NCBI GenBank assembly: GCA_003278845.1
Contig: QCCX01000006.1
Coordinates: 1 to 64,000, forward strand
Reading direction: 5' to 3'
DNA: 64,000 nucleotides
Source: Prochlorococcus sp. AG-347-O22
GTDB taxonomy: Bacteria; Cyanobacteriota; Cyanobacteriia; PCC-6307; Cyanobiaceae
A program made the translations under genes and the position numbers. Position 1 is the first letter of the stretch. Each line of letters starts with the position of its first letter. The notes under the pieces were generated by a model. That model was not told the DNA's origin, did not search any database, and worked only from the letters and a program-made list of their open reading frames with translations. Below are positions 16,761 through 25,036 of this stretch, piece by piece.

Positions 16761-18602
16761 ATGTCAATTTTTAAAAGACTTTTAACAAATAAGACAAGTT
16801 CAAGTAAGTCAATTATTAAAAATTCTGTGATCGCTGGAACGATTATATTTTCTGGTTTTGGGCAGGATGTCATGGCTAAAGGAAAGTCATACGTAGCAGT
16901 AGAACCACTAGTTTGCGATTTAGTTAAATCAATTGCATTAACTTCTGATCAAGTTACATGCTTAGTAGATAGAAAACAGGATGTTCATGACCTAAAGATC
17001 AATCCAAGGCAAGCTCAATTATTAAATAGCGCAGACAAAGTTTTCACTCTAGGTAAAGAAATGACTCCCACTATGAAAAACTGGGAAGATAAGTCAAATA
17101 CTGTTGTGGTTGGCGTTAGTGCCATCGAAGTTGAGAATCCTTCAAGTGAAGAGGGAGGAGCTTTTGAATGGGCTGGTCTATTCGAACTTTCAGCAGGAAA
17201 TTATAAATGGTCTTTTGCAAAAGTAGATGGTGAATATGCAGATCCTGCTATGAAAATGGTCATTCTTGAATCAGATGACATTGAATTATCTGAAGAATTA
17301 GCAGAAGAGCTATTAGGATCTGATCAAAATATTGAAAAAAGCAATAATGGTATTCTTTCTGCAAGTGACAAAGCCTTCGTTTTAAATTTTGATCAAAAGA
17401 AAGATATCACGGAATTTAATGTAGAAATCAAAAAAGATGGTAAATATGCTTTCTTTACAGAACATATGCCTTTTGAATTTGAAGCAGATGAACATTTCTT
17501 CAAAGATCTAGCTAAAAATGATATCGAACCAGTCGCTCAAGAACCTGATATGGGAGGCCATAGTGAACATGGCGCAGAAGGCTTTGAATGGGCAGGAACT
17601 TTTGATCTTGAGGAAGGATCATATAAATGGTCATTTGCAAAAGTAGATGGTGAATATGCAGATCCTGCTATGAAAATGGTTATCCTCAAATCTGGCGATA
17701 TTGAAGAATCTGAAGAACTTGCAAAGGAACTTTTAGAATCTGATGATTCTATATACAAAGGTGATAATGATGTTTTATTAGCAAGTTCAAAAGCAATATC
17801 ACTTAATTTTGATCAAGGTAAAGAAAGTACAGTATTTAATGTAGAAATAAAAAAAAGTGGTAAATATACATTCTTTACAGAACATATGCCTTTTGAATTT
17901 GAAGCAGATGAACACTTCTTTAAAGATGTATCCAACAATGATGTAGAGCCTATCGCGCAAGTTCCAGATGAGGGAGATGGGCATCACCATCATCATCATC
18001 ATGGACATGGAAGTTTAGACCCTCATGTATGGCATGATCCAGCCAACATTATAAAAATGAGTAAAGTAATCTCAAAAAACTTAAAAAAGGATATCTCTAT
18101 TTTTAACAGAAAAGATAGAAAATCCATCAATGAAAGAATTGATACAACTGAATCTTTACTCAGCGGTCTAAATGGATGGATTGTTGACCAGGTTTCAACA
18201 ATACCTGAGCAAGACAGGGTGCTTGTGTCAAAACACAAAGCTATGGATTATTATGGTGCTGCATTCGGATTTGAGACAGTTAGTTTACTAGACTTCCTTG
18301 GCGATTCATCAAGCTTAAGACCTGAAAACATTAGTTCAACTTTGAATATGCTAAAGGAAGAAAATGTTAAGGCAATATTTCCAGAACAAATACCAGCGTC
18401 TAAGCTATTAAAAAACTTAAGTAGGCAAAGTTCTGTACCTTTAGCTTCTAATCAAATATTCGTTGATGGTTTAATGATGAAAGGAAATACTATAAGCGTT
18501 GCAGTTCACAACACTTGTACTATTGTTGATTCATTAGGTGGAAGCTGCGATAAAGAATCTGGCTCCAATCTTGAGTCTGAATGGTACAAACTTTCAGATT
18601 AA
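16761..18602 (+). CDS. znuA: Zn ABC transporter substrate-binding protein (ZnuA) with two tandem inserted modules and a His-rich loop
   Basis: AVEPLVCDLVKSIA, HHHHHHHGHGSLDPHVWHDPANI, VSKHKAMDYYGAAFGFE, IFPEQIPASKLLKNLSRQ; internal 420-bp repeat. Confidence 0.92.
   Translation: MSIFKRLLTNKTSSSKSIIKNSVIAGTIIFSGFGQDVMAKGKSYVAVEPLVCDLVKSIALTSDQVTCLVDRKQDVHDLKINPRQAQLLNSADKVFTLGKEMTPTMKNWEDKSNTVVVGVSAIEVENPSSEEGGAFEWAGLFELSAGNYKWSFAKVDGEYADPAMKMVILESDDIELSEELAEELLGSDQNIEKSNNGILSASDKAFVLNFDQKKDITEFNVEIKKDGKYAFFTEHMPFEFEADEHFFKDLAKNDIEPVAQEPDMGGHSEHGAEGFEWAGTFDLEEGSYKWSFAKVDGEYADPAMKMVILKSGDIEESEELAKELLESDDSIYKGDNDVLLASSKAISLNFDQGKESTVFNVEIKKSGKYTFFTEHMPFEFEADEHFFKDVSNNDVEPIAQVPDEGDGHHHHHHHGHGSLDPHVWHDPANIIKMSKVISKNLKKDISIFNRKDRKSINERIDTTESLLSGLNGWIVDQVSTIPEQDRVLVSKHKAMDYYGAAFGFETVSLLDFLGDSSSLRPENISSTLNMLKEENVKAIFPEQIPASKLLKNLSRQSSVPLASNQIFVDGLMMKGNTISVAVHNTCTIVDSLGGSCDKESGSNLESEWYKLSD
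17163..18002 (+). repeat. Tandem duplication inside znuA, 2 x 420 bp
   Basis: TTTGAATGGGC at 17163 and 17583; near-identical blocks at 17209/17629 and 17454/17874, all 420 bp apart. Confidence 0.9.
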
Positions 18603-18679
18603 ATTTTTCTAATAAAAACGGTTTTCATTTCTTATTATTACTATTATTAAAATATTGTTTATTTAGTAAAAATCTGTAA

Positions 18680-20029
18680 ATGAGCATCAAAGATAAAGTT
18701 CCAGTAACTATCCTCACTGGATTTTTAGGTTCAGGAAAAACGACTTTGCTTAATAGGATATTAAGTGAAGAACACGGGAAAAGAATAGCCGTAATTGAGA
18801 ATGAATACGGTGAAGTAGGTATAGATCAAGGACTCGTAATTAATGCCGATGAAGAAGTATTTGAGATGTCAAATGGGTGCATTTGTTGTACTGTTCGCGG
18901 TGATTTAATAAGAGTCCTTGGTAACCTTATGAAAAGGAGAGATAAGTTTGACTATGTTTTAGTAGAAACGACAGGATTAGCAGATCCTGGGCCAGTTGCA
19001 CAGACATTTTTCATGGATGAAGAAATTAGTTCTGAATTTACTCTTGATGGAATTGTGACTTTAGTTGATGCTGCACATATTGATCAGCAGTTAGGCAGGA
19101 GCGATGAAAGTTCAGAACAAGTGGCATTTGCGGATGTTCTTGTCCTTAACAAAACTGATTTAGTCTCTGATGATGCACTAGATACCCTTGAATCAAGATT
19201 GAGAGATATGAATCGAATGACTCGAATTATTCGAGCCGAGAATGCCAAAGTGCCAATTGAAACAGTCTTAAATCTAAGTGCATTTGATCTTGATCAGATC
19301 CTCAAACGCAGGCCAACATTCCTTGAACCAGAATATCCTTTTGAATGGACAGGTGTTTACGATCTTGATGCAGGCAAATATGAATTAATGCTAGAAGAAG
19401 GACCAGATCCAGAAATGTCCCTAGTAGCTCTTGATAACCAAGGTGAGAGTGAGGAGGAACTTAAAGATGGTGCTGAATCATCCGTAAGACTTTATGCAGA
19501 AAAAGCTAATACTTTAGAACCTGGAAATACTATCCCATATGGAGATCATATAAATCTCAAATTGGAGGACAAAGGAAATAAATCCTTCATCCTGAATATA
19601 GAAAAACCAACAAAAATAGGTTTATTTACACAACACACTGCTGAAGAATTCAATATGAAAGTCATTAAAAGTGAAGAAAATAAAGAGATTCCATTTAATA
19701 TTGAAAGGTTCTGGCAAGCAGAGCATGAACATGATGATGAAGTTGGCTCAATCGCTATAGAGCGCTTTGGTGATGTTGACCCAGAAAAACTGAATACCTG
19801 GATGGGAAGGCTTCTCTCAGAAAAAGGTATTGATATATTCAGAACTAAAGGTTTCATAAGTTATGCAGGGAATCCAAGGAGAATAGTTTTCCAAGGAGTT
19901 CACATGTTATTTACTGCACAACCTGACAAAGAATGGGGTAACGAACCTCGTAGAAATCAACTTGTTTTTATCGGTAGAAATCTAAATGAAAAAGAGATGC
20001 AAGAAGACTTTGATAAATGCCTGATATAG
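18680..20029 (+). CDS. CobW/COG0523 G3E-family GTPase with inserted ZnuA-type module
   Basis: TGFLGSGKTTLLNRIL, ENEYGEVGID, NGCICCTVRGDL, LNKTDLV; C-terminal domain QGVHMLFTAQPDKEW. Confidence 0.92.
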   Translation: MSIKDKVPVTILTGFLGSGKTTLLNRILSEEHGKRIAVIENEYGEVGIDQGLVINADEEVFEMSNGCICCTVRGDLIRVLGNLMKRRDKFDYVLVETTGLADPGPVAQTFFMDEEISSEFTLDGIVTLVDAAHIDQQLGRSDESSEQVAFADVLVLNKTDLVSDDALDTLESRLRDMNRMTRIIRAENAKVPIETVLNLSAFDLDQILKRRPTFLEPEYPFEWTGVYDLDAGKYELMLEEGPDPEMSLVALDNQGESEEELKDGAESSVRLYAEKANTLEPGNTIPYGDHINLKLEDKGNKSFILNIEKPTKIGLFTQHTAEEFNMKVIKSEENKEIPFNIERFWQAEHEHDDEVGSIAIERFGDVDPEKLNTWMGRLLSEKGIDIFRTKGFISYAGNPRRIVFQGVHMLFTAQPDKEWGNEPRRNQLVFIGRNLNEKEMQEDFDKCLI

Positions 20030-21090
20030 AACCATTTAGCCCAAGAGGCATGTTCCATGAAGGATGGACAGCTGAAGTTAACGATTACGCCATAGCATGT
20101 GGTTGGGCTCTTAAAGGTAAACAATTTATTGTTGGTGACGTGGCAGGAGGTCTTTTTGCATTCGAAGGAGATACTGGAAAGATTATTTGGGAAAAAGAAA
20201 ATACTCACTCTGGTGGTCTACTAGCAATGGCAATTCATCCAGAGGGTGAAATTTTTGCAACATCAGGTCAGGATGGAAATGTTCAAATTTGTAATTGCCA
20301 TGAAGGTAAAGTTATTAAAACACTTGATCTTGGCAAAGGTTGGGTAGAACACCTCAAGTGGTCTAATGACGGATTGTTTCTAGCGATAGCTTCCTCAAAA
20401 AAAGTATATGTTTTAAATGAAATTGGTGAAGAGAAATGGATCTCAGAAGACCATCCAAGCACAGTAAGTGCAATTACATGGTCAAATAAAAATGAGCTTG
20501 CAACTGCATGCTATGGAAGAGTGACATTCTTTGACATACTTAATAATAAAACGAATCAAAAACTTGAGTGGCAAGGATCATTGGTATCTATGGAATTAAG
20601 TCCTGATGGAGATATAGTTGCCTGCGGTAGTCAAGACAATTCAGTTCATTTTTGGAGAAGATCAACCGGAATGGATGCTGAAATGACAGGGTATCCTGGG
20701 AAACCAAGTCACCTTTCTTTTGATGACAGTGGAAAATTACTAGCAACTAGTGGCAGTGAAAGAATTACAGTATGGAGCTTCATAGGGAATGGTCCAGAGG
20801 GGACTATGCCAGGAGAGCTATGTCATCATACAGAACCCATTTCGAGCCTTGCCTTTTCAAATAAAGGTATGCTTGTAGCCTCAGGATCTAGAGATGGTTC
20901 TGTTGTCGCAAGTTTTCTAAAAAAAGACGGCAATGGAGACCTTGTTGGGGCTGCATTCGCAGGAGATTTAGTAGGGGCAATATCCTGGAGACCTGACGAT
21001 TGTGCACTTGCAGCAGTTAATGCAAAAGGTGTTGTAAATGTATGGAAATTTAAAGTTCGTACAAACCTTTTTTCTAAGGGGTTTAAGTAA
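20017..21090 (+). CDS. WD40-repeat protein, start overlaps the 3' end of the CobW gene by 13 nt
   Basis: Multiple WD-type repeats (IFATSGQDGNVQICN, IVACGSQDNSVHFWR, LLATSGSERITVWS, LVASGSRDGSVV). Confidence 0.88.
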   Translation: MPDIEPFSPRGMFHEGWTAEVNDYAIACGWALKGKQFIVGDVAGGLFAFEGDTGKIIWEKENTHSGGLLAMAIHPEGEIFATSGQDGNVQICNCHEGKVIKTLDLGKGWVEHLKWSNDGLFLAIASSKKVYVLNEIGEEKWISEDHPSTVSAITWSNKNELATACYGRVTFFDILNNKTNQKLEWQGSLVSMELSPDGDIVACGSQDNSVHFWRRSTGMDAEMTGYPGKPSHLSFDDSGKLLATSGSERITVWSFIGNGPEGTMPGELCHHTEPISSLAFSNKGMLVASGSRDGSVVASFLKKDGNGDLVGAAFAGDLVGAISWRPDDCALAAVNAKGVVNVWKFKVRTNLFSKGFK

Positions 21091-21108
21091 AATTAGAAAT
21101 TTATAAAA

Positions 21109-21264
21109 TTACCAATAGTTAGCTTTTAAATGTCTTTCCATACAAATGACTTCACAGTCATTATCTATACCTTTTGGGTGAATATCGCAATATGAGAGAC
21201 ATTGAAAATATTCATCTATAGGATTAGATTGATCAGTTTTCCTTACTTCTTTCGAATGATTCAT
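21109..21264 (-). CDS. Small twin-CX3C protein, 51 aa
   Basis: Manual translation MNHSKEVRKTDQSNPIDEYFQCLSYCDIHPKGIDNDCEVICMERHLKANYW. Confidence 0.55.
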   Translation of the reverse strand: MNHSKEVRKTDQSNPIDEYFQCLSYCDIHPKGIDNDCEVICMERHLKANYW

Positions 21265-21740
21265 AAAAGAGTTCCTCAATTATTTAAAATCAAGATAGTC
21301 GAATTAAATATCAAAAGAAATAAGCAAAACTTACTAAATATATCCCAAAAAAATTAACGCAATTGATTAACACTCTCGGACATTTTTAATAAAAAAGCAA
21401 TGCGTATAAAAACGGATTGTCTTTAGAGAAATATTTTCCTAATTTTATATTGTTGAGTTCTAGGAGGTCTTTCAAAATGATCGATAGCCTGCCTGAAATT
21501 TCGGAATAAACCGAACTAATTTAATTAACTGCTCCAATTATTTTTTATTAATGTCTAAGCTTCCTTCTTCTGCATCGTTTAGGTGCCCTTTAAGAAACAA
21601 GCTTAATTCTAGAGTTTTTGCCCCAGTTAAAGACAATTAGTTAATTTTGGTGAGCATTAGCTTAAAAGAAGTTATTAACAAGGATCCATGATTTAGGTAC
21701 GTTATTAACTTTAGTAAAAAAAAATAAGTAAGAGATAAAA

Positions 21741-21767
21741 GAGGGCTTAAATTAGCCCTCTTTTTTT
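21741..21767 (+). terminator. Strong Rho-independent terminator
   Basis: GAGGGCTTAAATTAGCCCTC followed by T7. Confidence 0.85.
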
Positions 21768-21818
21768 AATAAGATGACTTTCTTCTAGTTTTATAGATAA
21801 TGATTAAAACAATTAAAT

Positions 21819-22109
21819 TTGAAAATGGTTCGATATTATTGCCCATATTGCAATCCTAAATATCAATTTCAAAAACAATCCTCAAAAGGTAATTTGATTT
21901 GTGGCTTGTGCGGAGAGGATCTTGTAAAAAAACCACTTATTAGATTAAACCAGATAATCGCTTTAGTTGCTGCTTCATCATTACTTTTACCGTTGATATA
22001 TACTTTTATTTTTTTAATTAAAAATCAATTAAATCCTCCTAATAAAAATTATCAAGCAAATAGTCGTTTGATGATAATTATCAAAGATGAAATTTTTAAA
22101 TTAAATTGA
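21819..22109 (+). CDS. Zinc-ribbon membrane protein
   Basis: CPYCNPKY...LICGLCGEDL then TM segment. Confidence 0.65.
   Translation: MKMVRYYCPYCNPKYQFQKQSSKGNLICGLCGEDLVKKPLIRLNQIIALVAASSLLLPLIYTFIFLIKNQLNPPNKNYQANSRLMIIIKDEIFKLN
22072..22083. promoter_or_regulatory. Zur/Fur-type palindrome TGATAATTATCA inside the 3' end of 21819..22109
   Basis: Same 12-bp palindrome as at 12791. Confidence 0.3.
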
Positions 22110-22255
22110 AAAATTTATGTAAATCAGCTTTTTACAAAAAATTTTTAAAATTTTAGAAATTTGTTTTTATCTAAAATATGATTTTATAGCCTAAATATTT
22201 AATCTTTAATAAATTTTTTAAGCTAACTAGAAATTCAAAAATTATATTTATACAA

Positions 22256-22280
22256 AATGAAAATGATAATCATTTTTATA
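22256..22280. promoter_or_regulatory. Zur/Fur-type box, copy A of a 25-bp direct repeat AATGAAAATGATAATCATTTTTATA
   Basis: Upstream of the cyn-type operon; exact repeat at 22300. Confidence 0.6.
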
Positions 22281-22299
22281 TTAAAAGGATGCTCAGCCT

Positions 22300-22324
22300 A
22301 ATGAAAATGATAATCATTTTTATA
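22300..22324. promoter_or_regulatory. Zur/Fur-type box, copy B of the 25-bp direct repeat
   Basis: Identical to 22256..22280, 44-bp period. Confidence 0.6.
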
Positions 22325-22495
22325 ATTAAATAATTCTTAACCTAATTAATATGATTGATTTCTTAAACTATTTTTTTATAGTTTGTGAAATATCTTTATT
22401 CAAAAATATTTATACTTATTGTTTTTAAATAGTATTTATTTATACATCTCAAAAATAACTCTAGATAAATAATTTTAGTAACTAAAAATTATTAA

Positions 22496-24169
22496 ATGAT
22501 CGTACCAGCTAGTAATTTTACTCAAAAATATAATTTTGAATGTAAAACTTCAGAGAATAATACTTCAAGTAATAAAACATTTCTACAAAATAACTTTTTA
22601 AATCCGTCAAACGATCATGGTTATTTCTGTGTATGCATAGAATGTAGGCCCATAGGAAATGATCATGAAAATTTTATGGCAGACATGCCAGATGACCCTG
22701 CTGAAATAATTTCAGATTTTTCTAGGATGGGGCTCATCAAAAATGAAGCTTATGAAATTGCTGACGCTATTTCAACTGCAGAAATGAGAGATCTTTTATT
22801 TTATAAAAATGCTTCTAATGGTGATCCTTATAAAGAGCAATTGCTTAGAGAATTAGCTAAAGAAGCAGGTGGATTAGATCAAGCCTTTCAAGCAGCATTT
22901 GGACCTCAAGCGGGTAAATTCTTTGCTAAAACAAAAGCTTCTTCTCCAATGGGAAGAAGACAGTTTTTATCTAGCTTGGCTGCAGGAGCAGCACTAATTA
23001 CAGTTGCTTGTTCTAATCAAAATAAACCTGTCAAACAACCAATTGATGACACCCCTATTAATGTCAATAATTTAGAGAAACAAACCCTACGAGTTGGTTT
23101 CATACCTATAACTTGTGCCTCTCCCATCATTATGGCCGAACCAATGGGTTTCTATAACAAGTTTGGTATGGATGTAAAAGTTGTCAAAATGCCAAGTTGG
23201 GGAGCAGTTAGAGATTCTGCAATTGCTGGTGAATTAGATGCTTATCATATGCTGGCTCCAATGCCAATTTCTATGACACTTGGATTAGGAACTGCACCAT
23301 TTAGTGTGAAACTAGCAAGCATTGAAAATATAAATGGACAAGCTATTACTGTTGCTAACCGTCATAAAGGGAAAGTTAATGGTCCTGCCGACATGAAAGG
23401 TTTCGTTTTTGGCGTTCCATTTCCATACTCAATGCATAATCTTTTATTGAGATATTATCTAGCCAAAGGTGGGGTTGATCCAGATAAAGACGTTCAGATT
23501 CGTCCTGTTCCACCACCAGATAGTATTGCACAATTAGTTGCTGGTGATATCGACGCATACTTAATGCCTGATCCATTTAATCAAAGGGCAGTTTACGAAG
23601 ATGCAGGTTTTATACATCTTCTTACTAAAGAATTATGGCCAGGCCATCCATGTTGCGCGTTTGCAGCTGGGGAACCCTGGATTAAAGAACATCCTGAAAC
23701 TTTCAGGGCTCTTAATAAATCTATTATTGATGCTGCTGCTTATGTTTCAACTCCTGCAAACAGAAAAGAAGTCGCTAAAGCTATTTCTGGAAGGGGATTT
23801 CTAAACCAACCTACAGAAGTTGTTGAAGCTGTTCTTACAGGAAAATTTGAAGATGGATTAGGTAAATCACAAAATGTTCCAGATAGAATCGACTTTAAAC
23901 CCTACCCTTGGCAAAGTTTCTCACATTGGATCCAATCTCAATTAATTCGTTGGGATTTAGGTGGTGCAGTTGCTGCAATTCAAGCAGGTGATTTTAACCC
24001 TAATAGTGCTTCAATATTCCTAACAGATGAAGCTCAAGCTCTCGAAAGGGAAATGGGAGGGAATCCACCAACAGCAAGGTTTAGAAAAGAAATCTTAGCT
24101 TATGATGTTTTTGACCCTAGCAATCCAATGCAATACATTAAAGATCAAATTAAAAGGGACGGTTTTTAA
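22496..24169 (+). CDS. cynA: Cyanate/nitrate-type ABC transporter substrate-binding protein with Tat lipoprotein signal and long Cys/His-containing N-terminal extension
   Basis: GRRQFLSSLAAGAALITVACSNQ; NrtA/CmpA/CynA-like domain; adjacent cyanase. Confidence 0.75.
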   Translation: MIVPASNFTQKYNFECKTSENNTSSNKTFLQNNFLNPSNDHGYFCVCIECRPIGNDHENFMADMPDDPAEIISDFSRMGLIKNEAYEIADAISTAEMRDLLFYKNASNGDPYKEQLLRELAKEAGGLDQAFQAAFGPQAGKFFAKTKASSPMGRRQFLSSLAAGAALITVACSNQNKPVKQPIDDTPINVNNLEKQTLRVGFIPITCASPIIMAEPMGFYNKFGMDVKVVKMPSWGAVRDSAIAGELDAYHMLAPMPISMTLGLGTAPFSVKLASIENINGQAITVANRHKGKVNGPADMKGFVFGVPFPYSMHNLLLRYYLAKGGVDPDKDVQIRPVPPPDSIAQLVAGDIDAYLMPDPFNQRAVYEDAGFIHLLTKELWPGHPCCAFAAGEPWIKEHPETFRALNKSIIDAAAYVSTPANRKEVAKAISGRGFLNQPTEVVEAVLTGKFEDGLGKSQNVPDRIDFKPYPWQSFSHWIQSQLIRWDLGGAVAAIQAGDFNPNSASIFLTDEAQALEREMGGNPPTARFRKEILAYDVFDPSNPMQYIKDQIKRDGF

Positions 24170-24237
24170 TTTATAAAAATTGTTTTTATTAGTATTTATT
24201 AATACAACAATTTTGAATTTCTAGTTAAATAATCTAC

Positions 24238-25023
24238 TTGATGAACAAAGCTATTTCTACACGGCTTACTTTTGCAGTAGCCATTTTGAGCCTCTTAATT
24301 TTTATCATTCTTTGGCAAGTAATTGCTCAACAAGGTTTATTAGTCAAGAATTTCCCGGGTTCATTTAAAACAATAGGATCATTAATTTGGTGGGTATCAG
24401 ATCCATTTTTTGATAATGGTCCAAATGATTTGGGAATTGGAACTAACTTACTTATAAGTTTAAGAAGAGTATTAATCGGATATAGCTTAGCTGTTTTAGT
24501 CGCTATTCCTTTAGGGGTTCTAATGGGGATGTCCAAGTTAGCTCAGTCCTCTTTAAATCCTTATGTGCAACTTTTAAAACCTGTTTCCCCTTTAGCATGG
24601 CTACCTGTAGGACTTTTTGTTTTTAGAAACTCAGAAATCACAGGCATCTTCGTTATTTTCATCACAAGTATTTGGCCAACATTAATTAACACTGCTTTTG
24701 GTGTAGCTAGTATCAATCCTGATTATTTGAGAGTTTCTAAATCTTTAGGAGCAAGTAAATCAATAACTATTAGGAGGGTTATTTTGCCAGCAATCATGCC
24801 AAACATTCTTGCAGGGATGAGAATATCAATGGGAACAGCTTGGCTTGTGATTGTTGCCGCAGAAATGCTATTAGGTACAGGAATTGGTTATTTTATTTGG
24901 AATGAATGGAATAATTTATCTCTTGAAAATATATTTGTTGCAATAATAATAATTGGATTTACAGGATTTATTTTGGATCAATTTTTTGGATTTCTTCAAG
25001 ATAAATTCGACTACAGTATCTAA
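24238..25023 (+). CDS. cynB: ABC transporter permease (nitrate/sulfonate/cyanate type)
   Basis: RVLIGYSLAVLVAIPLGVLMG, SLGASKSITIRRVILPAIMPNILAGMRISMGTAWLVIVAAEM. Confidence 0.85.
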   Translation: MMNKAISTRLTFAVAILSLLIFIILWQVIAQQGLLVKNFPGSFKTIGSLIWWVSDPFFDNGPNDLGIGTNLLISLRRVLIGYSLAVLVAIPLGVLMGMSKLAQSSLNPYVQLLKPVSPLAWLPVGLFVFRNSEITGIFVIFITSIWPTLINTAFGVASINPDYLRVSKSLGASKSITIRRVILPAIMPNILAGMRISMGTAWLVIVAAEMLLGTGIGYFIWNEWNNLSLENIFVAIIIIGFTGFILDQFFGFLQDKFDYSI

Positions 25024-25036
25024 ACTTATTGATTAA

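Noticed and set aside
17799-18008. Minus-strand ORF MSMMMMMVMPISL... within znuA
   Set aside because: Antisense of the poly-His codons of znuA; artefact
23376-23804. ORFs 23376..23576(-) and 23601..23804(+) inside cynA
   Set aside because: Fully inside a well-supported CDS in other frames
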